Below are positions 1-4,861 of a DNA stretch of 7,988 nucleotides, one piece after another. The stretch comes from JAZQLP01 sp045629205 (GTDB lineage: Bacteria; Bacillota; Clostridia; Oscillospirales; UBA644): NCBI GenBank assembly GCA_045629205.1, contig JAZQQT010000182.1, forward strand, positions 1-7,988, given 5' to 3'. A program made the translations under genes and the position numbers. The notes beneath the pieces were generated by a model that had not been told where the DNA came from, did no database searches, and was given only the letters and a program-made list of their open reading frames with translations. The stretch's first letter is position 1. Every line of letters begins with the position of its first letter.

Positions 1-350
1 CACAGCTGCTTATTTGCGTTGAGCTGAATATGTTGACTGAAAGTGATATTGAAAATACGGTATCATTACTTAACGAAGTAAGTCGAATGCTTACCGCTTT
101 GATTCTGAAAACCGAAAACCAAAATAAAGGGAGAAAAGATTATGAAAAAATTTGCAAGTTTGCTTTTAACGGCGCTTATGCTTGCCACTATGCTGACCGT
201 GTTCAGCGTTCCTGCGAGTGCGGTGACCAAATACGGTTCGCTTATACTCCATATCGGAAGCGGCACGGCAGAAGATCCGTATGTTATAACGAAATACTAC
301 CAGATGAATCATTTGGCAGAGGAAACCAACAAGGGCACATCGGATTTTGA
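1..350 (+). pseudogene. 3' part of a four-helix-bundle (S23/IVS-type) protein gene, stop codon lost
   Basis: Bases 1-119 are identical to 1846-1964, the 3' third of the second copy of this gene, and encode the same C-terminal helix region (from QLLICVELN to the end LKTEN, read from base 3). The 5' part lies outside the window. In the second copy the frame ends at TGA (1965-1967) within a CTGAAAA heptamer. Here the sequence diverges after base 119 (CCAAAAT instead of CTGAAAA), the stop is lost, and the frame runs on to a stop at 348-350, overlapping the GLUG gene in another frame. Residues after LKTEN are therefore probably non-native. The family is known as 23S rRNA intervening-sequence proteins, distantly related to the Avd protein of diversity-generating retroelements; the cellular function is unknown. 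The copy sits directly 5' of the GLUG gene's ribosome binding site. It could still make a protein with a long aberrant tail. Confidence 0.7.
127..133 (+). promoter_or_regulatory. Ribosome binding site of the GLUG protein gene
   Basis: AAGGGAG lies 8 bases before the ATG at 142. It fixes the start, although the upstream S23 frame runs straight through it. The end of the repeated S23 segment (base 119) is only 7 bases before this site. Confidence 0.75.
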
Positions 351-1455
351 GGGCGTGTATTTTGCGCTTGGGTGTTCTATCAATCTGGCGGCATTTACGC
401 CGATAGGCACAAAAGAGCATCCGTTCAAAGGAAATTTTGACGGCCGTGGGAATATTATTCAGCTGTCCGTCAATAAAGAAACTACGGACTATGTGGGGTT
501 GTTTGGCTTTGCTAAAGGGGCACAGATAAAAAACGTTGTATTACAGCAGCTTACAAGAGATTGTGTTATCAAAGGACACGATCATGTAGGCAGCATTTGC
601 GGATATCTTGATAAAGGGAGTATCATCAATTGTTCAAATGCCATTGATGTCAGCGGAAACTCCATTGTAGGCGGGATTTGCGGAGTTGTAAGTGACGGAA
701 CGATAAACAGCTGCCGGAATTTCGGAACGATTCGCGGCGATAATTATCCCGCCGGGATCGTCGGAGGGCTTGAAGAAGGCACTCTTATCAACTGTTCCAA
801 TGAAGGCTTTATAGAATTGGCAACTATTTATAACGGCGGATTGTGCGGATATGCAGGCGGTTTCAACATCATAAACTGTATCAATTCCGGAACAATAAGA
901 GCAAGAAGTAACTATGAGGAAGCACAAACCGGCGGCTTGATCGCAGTTGTGGAGGATCAGTCGTATCCGTTCAGAAACTGCATCAGCGCGGGGGAATACC
1001 TGGGCGATACCAAAATGTGCGGTAATATTATTAACCAATTTTTACGGGAGGCGGTTGCCAATTTTTGGTGTGAAAATGTCTTTTATGATAATTCGATCGT
1101 GGACTGCCCCATATATAACAGACCGGGAGATTTTTCAAGTCATGGCTGTATTGGCCGTACAACAGAGCAAATGAAATCCGATGAAATGCTTGCAACACTG
1201 AATCAGTATGTCAGCGATCATCCCGAGCTTGGGCTCTTAAGCTGGAAGAAAAACGAAGCAACCGGCTATCCCTGCCTTGATTATTCTGCGGCAAATACAG
1301 ACGCCCAACAGGATTTGTTCTCCGCGGAAGGCTCCGCCATTTCCGACGGCAGTCTGACGGTGATCGTCGGCATTGCGGCGGCAGTCGTATCCGGTCTCGT
1401 TGGATACTTGCTCGGCTCAAAGAAAAAGAAACCCGCACTTGCGGACGGTGAGTAG
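142..1455 (+). CDS. Secreted GLUG-repeat surface protein with C-terminal membrane anchor
   Basis: The 437-residue protein has a classic signal peptide (MKKF, hydrophobic core to about residue 23, likely cleavage after ASA at 25-27). It then has the usual N-terminal module of gut GLUG proteins: GSGTAEDPYVI at 39-49 and TPIGTKEHPFKGNFDGRG at 86-103. Repeats of about 25-35 residues follow from about 117 to 290 (for example VGLFGFAKG, VGSICGYLDKG, VGGICGVVSDG, NGGLCGYAGG), each ending in an N-C or S-C turn such as INCSN or NSCRN. These are GLUG-type repeats expected to stack as a right-handed beta-helix. The C-terminus has one membrane helix (about 405-425) and a KKKK stop-transfer tail, so the protein is probably anchored with the repeats outside. 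Cysteines recur at matching repeat positions, which is unusual for an exported protein. GLUG proteins are often adhesin- or protease-associated, but no catalytic domain is visible. The TAG stop overlaps the first heptamer of the downstream repeat array. Confidence 0.87.
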   Translation: MKKFASLLLTALMLATMLTVFSVPASAVTKYGSLILHIGSGTAEDPYVITKYYQMNHLAEETNKGTSDFEGVYFALGCSINLAAFTPIGTKEHPFKGNFDGRGNIIQLSVNKETTDYVGLFGFAKGAQIKNVVLQQLTRDCVIKGHDHVGSICGYLDKGSIINCSNAIDVSGNSIVGGICGVVSDGTINSCRNFGTIRGDNYPAGIVGGLEEGTLINCSNEGFIELATIYNGGLCGYAGGFNIINCINSGTIRARSNYEEAQTGGLIAVVEDQSYPFRNCISAGEYLGDTKMCGNIINQFLREAVANFWCENVFYDNSIVDCPIYNRPGDFSSHGCIGRTTEQMKSDEMLATLNQYVSDHPELGLLSWKKNEATGYPCLDYSAANTDAQQDLFSAEGSAISDGSLTVIVGIAAAVVSGLVGYLLGSKKKKPALADGE

Positions 1456-1544
1456 TTTTCAGTTTTCAGAATTCAGTTTTCAGAATTCAGTTTTCAGAAT
1501 TCAGTTTTCAGAATTCAGTTTTCAGAGTTCAGTTTTCAGAGTTC
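1454..1544 (+). repeat. Tandem heptamer array (AGTTTTC / AGAATTC)
   Basis: After a single AGTTTTC (1454-1460), six copies of a 14-bp unit AGTTTTCAGAATTC run from 1461 to 1544; the last two copies read AGAGTTC in the second half. Each unit is two related 7-mers, so the true period is 7 bp. The stop codon of the GLUG gene (1453-1455) shares its last two bases with the first heptamer. The last AGTTTTCAG (1531-1539) can pair with CTGAAAACT at 1558-1566 as a local hairpin. The array is the inverted counterpart of the CTGAAAA array at 1950-1991 on the other side of the S23 gene. Confidence 0.92.
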
Positions 1545-1596
1545 AGAAAATGTTAAACTGAAAACTTCGCAAAAAAGAATTCGGTTTTCAGAAAAA

Positions 1597-1610
1597 GGTG
1601 ATATTTTATA
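1597..1610 (+). promoter_or_regulatory. Ribosome binding site followed by ATA where the S23 start codon is expected
   Basis: GGTG (1597-1600), within AAAAAGGTG, is followed 7 bases later by ATA (1608-1610), then GCT TGG AGC AGT TAT AAA GAT TTG. This reads (M)AWSSYKDLTVWQKSM, which resembles the usual family N-terminus with SYKDL-VWQKS. An ATG-to-ATA change, or rare ATA initiation, is the simplest reading. The nearest standard alternative is TTG at 1632, which has no well-placed ribosome binding site. Confidence 0.6.
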
Positions 1611-1967
1611 GCTTGGAGCAGTTATAAAGATTTGACCGTTTGGCAGAAAAGTATGGTGCTGACAAGCAATGTTTATAAATTGACTGACAGGCTGCCGAAA
1701 ACGGAACTGTACGGACTTTCTGACCAACTCAGGCGTGCGGCGGTATCTGTTCCGTCAAATATTGCAGAAGGTCACGGAAGAAAAACGCCTAAAGATTTTT
1801 CACATTTTTTGTCTATTGCAAACGGATCTTGTATGGAAATAGAAACACAGCTGCTTATTTGCGTTGAGCTGAATATGTTGACTGAAAGTGATATTGAAAA
1901 TACGGTATCATTACTTAACGAAGTAAGTCGAATGCTTACCGCTTTGATTCTGAAAACCGAAAACTGA
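1608..1967 (+). CDS. Four-helix-bundle protein, 23S rRNA intervening-sequence (S23/TIGR02436) family
   Basis: Read from ATA at 1608 this is 119 residues, the normal family length; from the TTG at 1632 it is 111. Family hallmarks are visible: SYKDLTVWQKSM at the N-terminus, ELYGLSDQLRRAAVSVPSN at the helix 1-2 region followed by IAEGHGR, FLSIANGSCMEIETQLL, and a long C-terminal helix. Such proteins form pentameric helical bundles and are encoded inside 23S rRNA intervening sequences in Leptospira and relatives; Avd of diversity-generating retroelements is a structural relative. Function is unknown, with nucleic-acid binding suspected. The last codons and the TGA stop are made of the downstream heptamers (CTGAAAA CCGAAAA CTGAAAA). 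Inverted heptamer arrays flank the gene, and its 3' 119 bases recur at the start of the window, so it looks like cargo of a repeated element. It may be poorly translated because of the ATA start. Confidence 0.85.
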   Translation: MAWSSYKDLTVWQKSMVLTSNVYKLTDRLPKTELYGLSDQLRRAAVSVPSNIAEGHGRKTPKDFSHFLSIANGSCMEIETQLLICVELNMLTESDIENTVSLLNEVSRMLTALILKTEN

Positions 1968-1991
1968 AAACTGTAAACTGAAAACTATAAA
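1950..1991 (+). repeat. Tandem heptamer array (CTGAAAA), inverted relative to 1454-1544
   Basis: Six consecutive 7-mers are seen: CTGAAAA, CCGAAAA, CTGAAAA, CTGTAAA, CTGAAAA, CTATAAA. CTGAAAACCG at 1950-1959 is the exact reverse complement of CGGTTTTCAG at 1582-1591, just before the S23 ribosome binding site. The array encodes the last residues and stop of the S23 gene and ends 3 bases before the GGAG of the next gene. Confidence 0.9.
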
Positions 1992-2004
1992 AACGGAGTG
2001 AAAT

Positions 2005-2661
2005 ATGCAAAATATAATTTTCGGGCTTGCATCGTTCCTTATGGCGGCGTTCGCTTTCGGGTTCGGTGCGGCAAAGCTCTTCAAAAGGAAAAAGCCGATG
2101 TATCTGCAGATCCTCGTCTGCGCGGCGGGGTGATTCGCGATACAGCAGCTTTCATATACGGTAAATATCTGGTGCGGCGTAACGGAAGCGGTAAGCATCG
2201 GGATGCTCGGTATCTTCGGCTGCAATTTCTTCCTGCTTTCCGCAAACTTCGGCACGCTTGACAGGGTCGTGGATGACGGAAAAGGCTCCGTAAAAGCCCG
2301 GGTGGGCGCTCTGATCGCTCCCGCCGTTATGGCTGTTCTTACGGCGGCGGCTTTCTTTTCGTGGAAAGACAAAGACCTGTTTTATGCCGTGCTCTGTCTT
2401 GTCAAGCTTCTTCCGGCTCTGCCTGCGTCATATTTCAACTTAAAGCACATTCTTCTGCCGATGGATCCCTTTGAAATCCTGCGGGCAACAAGACCCTGCA
2501 ATATCGCCGCGCTTGTATTTTACGCGCTCACGGCGGCGTATGAGATTTTCTCGGCAGGCGCCGAAGACACCGTAAGCGGTATTCTTTCGGTGGCAATGTC
2601 GGTGTCGGTGCTGGCTCTTTCACTCTGTGCGGTAAAGGGGGCAAAGAAATGGGGAATCTGA
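2005..2661 (+). pseudogene. Polytopic membrane protein gene interrupted by an in-frame TGA
   Basis: GGAG (1995-1998) lies 6 bases before the ATG at 2005. The frame opens with MQNIIFGLASFLMAAFAFGF, reaches TGA at 2131-2133 (codon 43, after LQILVCAAG), and continues without interruption to 2661. The restored product is 218 residues with about seven hydrophobic helices (roughly 4-24, 33-53, 62-80, 97-116, 121-140, 160-180 and 186-206). The stop falls inside helix 2, where TGG (Trp) would fit a single base change. Part of the protein could be made by reinitiation at ATG 2203, but no ribosome binding site is seen there. The TGA at 2659-2661 overlaps the PrsW start by 13 bases, so the two genes form an operon and the broken gene could reduce PrsW translation. 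I do not recognise the family; its hydrophobic character and coupling suggest a partner of the protease. A sequencing or assembly error is possible. Confidence 0.75.
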
Positions 2662-3278
2662 ATTTCATTCTGTTTATCAGCTTCGCCGCGCCCCTGATCA
2701 TGACGCTGTTTGTCTGCAAGGACAAGGCAAGAACGCTGCTCACATTCCTTTTTATCGGCACGGTGGTGTGCCTGTTCTGCGGTGAGTTCAGCGCCATCAT
2801 TCTCAAACTGCTGCCGTTTGACAAAAAATATTTCACATCCAATTTCACCCCGCTTTTCGAGGAGTTTTTCAAGGCATTGCCCATCCTCGTCTACGCCTTT
2901 ATGTTCAAGCCCAAAAAGAGAACGCTGCTCGAATGTTCCATCCTCGTCGGCGTCGGCTTTGCGGTGCTTGAAAACGCCTTTATCCTCGGCGGTGCGGCAA
3001 ACTCCGTATCTGTGGCGAATGCTCTTATCCGCGGCTTCGGCGCCGGGATGATGCACGGTGTCTGCACCCTCGCGGTAGGTTACGGAATGACCTTTGTGCA
3101 TACCCGCCGCAAGCTATTCTACACCGGCACGACTGCGCTTCTGGCGGTTGCGACCATCTACCACTCGGTATATAACACGCTTGTTCAGTCCGAACATCAG
3201 CTTGTGGGCTTTCTCCTCCCGGTGATAACCTTTATCCCTGTATTGATATTGCTTAAAAGAACGGAAACGACAAAATAA
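2649..3278 (+). CDS. PrsW-family intramembrane metalloprotease
   Basis: The 209-residue, almost wholly hydrophobic protein carries the conserved motifs of the PrsW family (PF13367) in order: E71-E72-x-x-K75 (EEFFK), F104-x-x-x-E108-N109 (FAVLEN), H136 within GAGMMHG, and H172-x-x-x-N176 (HSVYN). These polar residues lie in or beside membrane helices and would bind the catalytic metal. In Bacillus subtilis PrsW makes the first cut in the anti-sigma factor RsiW. Here no sigma/anti-sigma pair is adjacent, so the substrate is unknown. The start at 2649 is supported by AAAGGGGG (2634-2641) and by the 13-base overlap with the preceding membrane protein gene, which implies translational coupling. 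Length is typical of compact family members and all motif residues are intact. There is no clear T-rich terminator after the TAA; the repeat-rich region begins about 15 bases later. Confidence 0.86.
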   Translation: MGNLNFILFISFAAPLIMTLFVCKDKARTLLTFLFIGTVVCLFCGEFSAIILKLLPFDKKYFTSNFTPLFEEFFKALPILVYAFMFKPKKRTLLECSILVGVGFAVLENAFILGGAANSVSVANALIRGFGAGMMHGVCTLAVGYGMTFVHTRRKLFYTGTTALLAVATIYHSVYNTLVQSEHQLVGFLLPVITFIPVLILLKRTETTK

Positions 3279-3292
3279 GACGAGGCTATTCA

Positions 3293-3320
3293 GTGAGGAG
3301 TTAGGAGTGACGAGTGTGGA
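3293..3320 (+). repeat. Degenerate heptamer run (GTGAGGA-type)
   Basis: Four 7-mers, GTGAGGA, GTTAGGA, GTGACGA and GTGTGGA, lie just after the PrsW gene. The same words recur at 7891-7918 in a different order beside another copy of the hairpin element. Confidence 0.75.
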
Positions 3321-3334
3321 GCGGTGCGGAGCAA

Positions 3335-3430
3335 GTGATGTTTTGCGACAAAGTCGCAAAAGTGATGCCGCCTTTGGCTTGTGATGTTGTTCGCTCTGCT
3401 CACAGTGATGTTTGTGCTGCGCACAAAGTT
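3335..3430 (+). repeat. GTGATG-linker / short palindrome array 1
   Basis: GTGATG occurs at 3335, 3362, 3381 and 3405. It is followed by short inserts, several palindromic (TTTTGCGAC-AAA-GTCGCAAAA; TTTGTGC-TGC-GCACAAA) and one not obviously so. The array ends in AAAGTTAACGAAAGCGGG, the entry to a hairpin element. About 80 bp of it is nearly identical to 3964-4045. Confidence 0.85.
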
Positions 3431-3436
3431 AACGAA

Positions 3437-3468
3437 AGCGGGAAGCCGTGAAACGCGACTTTCCCGCT
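3437..3468. repeat. GCGGGAA hairpin, half of a two-hairpin element
   Basis: Arms AGCGGGAA (3437-3444) and TTCCCGCT (3461-3468) enclose a partly self-complementary loop. The following GCTAAACAATTTTATGGTG and CAGAAT match the interior of the complete element at 3671-3800 in reverse orientation. The partner GCGGCA hairpin is absent and replaced by an ATCGGC/GCCGAT hairpin. Confidence 0.75.
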
Positions 3469-3543
3469 AAACAATTTTATGGTGCAGAATAAAAATCATT
3501 GATATTTTTATCTTATCATCGGCTGACAAGCCGATACCTTATC

Positions 3544-3650
3544 GTTTGCAGAGCAAACATTTCACGTCGGGCAGCGCCCGATATTTCACATTCGACGAAA
3601 GTCGAATATTTCACGTTTGCGAAGCAAATATTTCACTTCGGCGAGTGATG
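3544..3650. repeat. ATTTCAC-linker / palindrome array 2
   Basis: ATTTCAC (reverse complement GTGAAAT) occurs at 3559, 3583, 3608 and 3630. Palindromes lie between or beside them: GTTTGC-AGA-GCAAAC, ATTCGAC-GAAA-GTCGAAT and GTTTGCGAAGCAAAT. The array then flips to a GTGATG linker at 3645, next to TTTGTGC-TTT-GCACAAA. The linker differs from array 1 but the design is the same. Confidence 0.8.
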
Positions 3651-3670
3651 TTTTGTGCTTTGCACAAAGT

Positions 3671-3800
3671 TGACGAAAGCGGCAGTCCTTCGTCCTTTGC
3701 CGCTAAATAATCCGAAAGACAAATATATAAAAATTTAATTCTCTGCACCTTCGAATTTTTTAGCGGGAAAGTCGCTTTGCGGCTTCCCGCTTTCCTTAAC
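3671..3800. repeat. Complete two-hairpin intergenic element (copy B)
   Basis: It opens TTGACGAAAGCGGCA. The first hairpin is at 3678-3704 (AGCGGCA/TGCCGCT arms). An AT-rich interior contains AATCCGAAAG and TCTGCACCTTCGAA. The second hairpin is at 3762-3791 (AGCGGGAA/TTCCCGCT arms), and the element closes with TTTCCTTAAC. The second hairpin matches the reverse complement of 7928-7957 with a single difference over 30 bases. Both flanks carry linker-palindrome arrays. Confidence 0.85.
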
Positions 3801-3827
3801 GTTGGGTTACGCAAAGCGGAACACAAC

Positions 3828-4039
3828 ACATCACTTTGCGGCGGCGCCGCAAAACATCACTTGCGAAGCAAACATCTCTTTTGAGGCAAAGCCGAAAAAA
3901 CATCACTTGCGAAGCATGGCTTCGCAAACGGAGCCAAGGCTCAAGTGATGTTTTTGCTTACGCAAAAGTGATGCCGCCTTTGGCTTGTGATGTTGTTCGC
4001 TCTGCTGGCAGTGATGTTTTGTGCTGCGCACAAAGTTGA
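3828..4039. repeat. Two-way ACATCAC / GTGATG palindrome array 3
   Basis: ACATCAC or ACATCTC occurs at 3828, 3854, 3872 and 3900, then GTGATG at 3945, 3968, 3987 and 4011. The polarity flips near 3920-3944, between copy B on the left and copy C on the right, so linkers always point toward the nearer hairpin element. The 19-base palindrome-like block at 3835-3853 recurs exactly in reverse complement at 4809-4827. Confidence 0.85.
3863..3930. repeat. 68-bp perfect direct repeat, copy 1
   Basis: Bases 3863-3930 are identical to 4252-4319, starting GCGAAGCAAACATC and ending GGCTTCGCAAACG. The part around AAAGCCGAAAAAACATCAC recurs a third time at 7839-7866. Copy 2 leads directly into the ribosome binding site of the gene at 4330; copy 1 leads into non-coding sequence. 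Confidence 0.93.
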
Positions 4040-4095
4040 CGAAAGCGGCAGACTTTCAGTCTTTGCCGCTCAAAAATCCGAAGCTGCAGAATACC
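4034..4095. repeat. GCGGCA hairpin half-element (copy C)
   Basis: GTTGACGAAAG leads into the hairpin at 4044-4070 (AGCGGCA/TGCCGCT arms; inner stem GACT/AGTC), followed by CAAAAATCCGAAG and CTGCAGAAT as in complete copies. The GCGGGAA hairpin is missing; an ATCGGC-GAA-GCCGAT hairpin (about 4133-4149) occupies the far end. Confidence 0.78.
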
Positions 4096-4154
4096 GATTA
4101 CCGATATTATTTTCTTTAATCATCGCCTTAATCATCGGCGAAGCCGATACATCA

Positions 4155-4224
4155 ATTCTTCATTCTTCATTCTTAATTCTTAATTCTTAATTCTTCATTC
4201 TTCATTCTTCATTCTTAATTCTTA
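4155..4224. repeat. Ten tandem heptamers (ATTCTTC / ATTCTTA)
   Basis: Exactly ten 7-mers run in order C,C,A,A,A,C,C,C,A,A at the seventh position. This is the longest regular heptamer run in the window and part of the right flank of half-element C. Confidence 0.93.
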
Positions 4225-4251
4225 ATTATATTCCTTCCCTTACAGGGTGGG

Positions 4252-4319
4252 GCGAAGCAAACATCTCTTTTGAGGCAAAGCCGAAAAAACATCACTTGCG
4301 AAGCATGGCTTCGCAAACG
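4252..4319. repeat. 68-bp perfect direct repeat, copy 2
   Basis: It is identical to 3863-3930. Its last base abuts AGGAGGG, the ribosome binding site of the gene at 4330. It is preceded by TTACAGGGTGGGGCGAAGC (4240-4258), which recurs with one mismatch in reverse complement at 7870-7888. Confidence 0.93.
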
Positions 4320-4329
4320 AGGAGGGAAA

Positions 4330-4737
4330 ATGACTACAATCGTTTTGCGGCATACTGCGGGAGAAGGGCAGTATGTCTTTTATCATATCAACAATGTGTG
4401 GGCGGAAACAAAGAACGCCCGCAGAAGGGCGGCGGAGAGAAACGACAGCGCCGACACATTTGCTCTTTATATCATTTTCGGTCGGACGGAGGTGAGGGAC
4501 GGAAACGGAAATATCCTTGATTATCTGCCGCCTTATGCCTTTAACGTTCTTCCGTCTTCGGAACAGGCGGAAAAATGGACGGTCGATATCGCCGACGTTG
4601 TTTTTGTTGACGATACCGGAAACGTGTCGGAGCCTCCGTCGGGAGACCGGTATACGGTAAACTCGGTCATCACCTGCAGAAAAGGACGGAAGATACATCA
4701 TCTGGAGGTGACGGGGAGAGGGAGGGTGATTGACTGA
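4330..4737 (+). CDS. Hypothetical protein, possibly phage-related
   Basis: The 135-residue soluble protein starts MTTIVLRHTAGEGQYVFYH at ATG 4330, supported by GAGGAGGG at 4319-4326. An in-frame upstream ATG (4270) would translate the 68-bp repeat and is rejected. The sequence is rich in beta-strand-like segments and ends SVITCRKGRKIHHLEVTGRG, which loosely recalls small structural or head-tail proteins of Gram-positive phages (the DUF6751-like type). That resemblance is from memory and weak. No catalytic motif, signal peptide or membrane segment is visible. It is isolated between repeat elements on both sides and has no phage neighbours. The TGA stop (4735-4737) lies inside a perfect 12-bp stem hairpin. 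Its coding pattern (Arg/Gly-rich, G+C-rich third positions) looks like a real gene. Confidence 0.65.
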   Translation: MTTIVLRHTAGEGQYVFYHINNVWAETKNARRRAAERNDSADTFALYIIFGRTEVRDGNGNILDYLPPYAFNVLPSSEQAEKWTVDIADVVFVDDTGNVSEPPSGDRYTVNSVITCRKGRKIHHLEVTGRGRVID

Positions 4738-4757
4738 TTGTTTTACAATCAGTCAAT
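4729..4757 (+). terminator. Hairpin containing the stop codon of the 4330 gene
   Basis: ATTGACTGATTG (4729-4740) and CAATCAGTCAAT (4746-4757) form a perfect 12-bp stem with a TTTTA loop. The T-run (TTTTT) comes only about 8 bases later, so it is not a textbook terminator. It could stop transcription weakly, protect the 3' end, or simply be the outermost palindrome of the adjacent array. Confidence 0.5.
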
Positions 4758-4758
4758 A

Positions 4759-4861
4759 GTGATATTTTTGCTTGCGCAAAAGTGATATTTGCCTGCGGCA
4801 AGTGATATTTTGCGGCGCCGCCGCAAAGTGATATATTGTGTTCCGCTTTGCCGAACACAAT
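4759..4861 (+). repeat. GTGATA-linker / palindrome array 5
   Basis: GTGATA occurs at 4759, 4782, 4802 and 4828. Palindromes follow each: TTTGCTTGCGCAAAA, TTGCCTGCGGCAA, TTTGCGGCGCCGCCGCAAA, and a longer one with TTGTGTTC/GAACACAA arms. From 4802 onward it matches the reverse complement of the right flank of copy B (about 3787-3860), so element and flank were copied together. Confidence 0.85.

Larger units (their letters stand above)
1454..1991 (+). mobile_element. Putative small element: S23 gene between inverted heptamer arrays
   Basis: The unit consists of AGTTTTC-type heptamers on the left, the S23-family gene, and the inverse CTGAAAA heptamers on the right. A transcript could fold with the two ends paired, as in rRNA intervening sequences. 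A second copy's 3' part is at bases 1-119. Its identity (119 of 119) ends two bases into the third right-hand heptamer, consistent with an element boundary. No transposase or target-site duplication was seen. The call as a mobile element is inference. Confidence 0.45.
3279..4329. other. Gene-free kilobase composed of modular palindromic repeats
   Basis: I see no credible gene here. The short open frames translate palindromic repeats and have no ribosome binding site. In order it holds: heptamers (3293-3320), a GTGATG/hairpin array (3335-3430), a GCGGGAA hairpin half-element (3437-3470), an ATCGGC/GCCGAT hairpin near 3517-3536, an array with ATTTCAC linkers (3544-3650), a complete two-hairpin element (3671-3800), a long two-way ACATCAC/GTGATG array (3828-4039), a GCGGCA half-element (4034-4095), an ATCGGC/GCCGAT hairpin (about 4133-4149), ATTCTT heptamers (4155-4224), and a 68-bp duplicated segment leading into the next gene. 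Confidence 0.85.

Noticed and set aside
1608..1967. Diversity-generating retroelement accessory gene (avd)
   Set aside because: The protein family is related, but there is no reverse transcriptase, template repeat or variable repeat in the window.
2131..2133. UGA recoded as Trp or selenocysteine
   Set aside because: Several genes here end in TGA and use TGG for Trp; no selenocysteine insertion hairpin was recognised after the codon.
2520..3101. Long minus-strand open frame opposite the membrane protein and PrsW genes
   Set aside because: It is antisense to two genes with clear family motifs or membrane pattern, and its translation is low-complexity and charged with no recognisable domain.
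3836..4190. Small plus-strand open frames in the repeat region
   Set aside because: They consist of translated palindrome modules without ribosome binding sites or protein-like composition.
4270..4329. Earlier in-frame ATG for the 4330 gene
   Set aside because: The extension translates the duplicated non-coding repeat, and the strong GAGGAGGG site fits only the ATG at 4330.
3335..4861. Possible CRISPR array in the regularly spaced GTGATG/ACATCAC repeats
   Set aside because: The conserved linker is only 6-7 bases, spacing varies from 18 to 28, the intervening sequences are mostly palindromes, and no cas gene is present.
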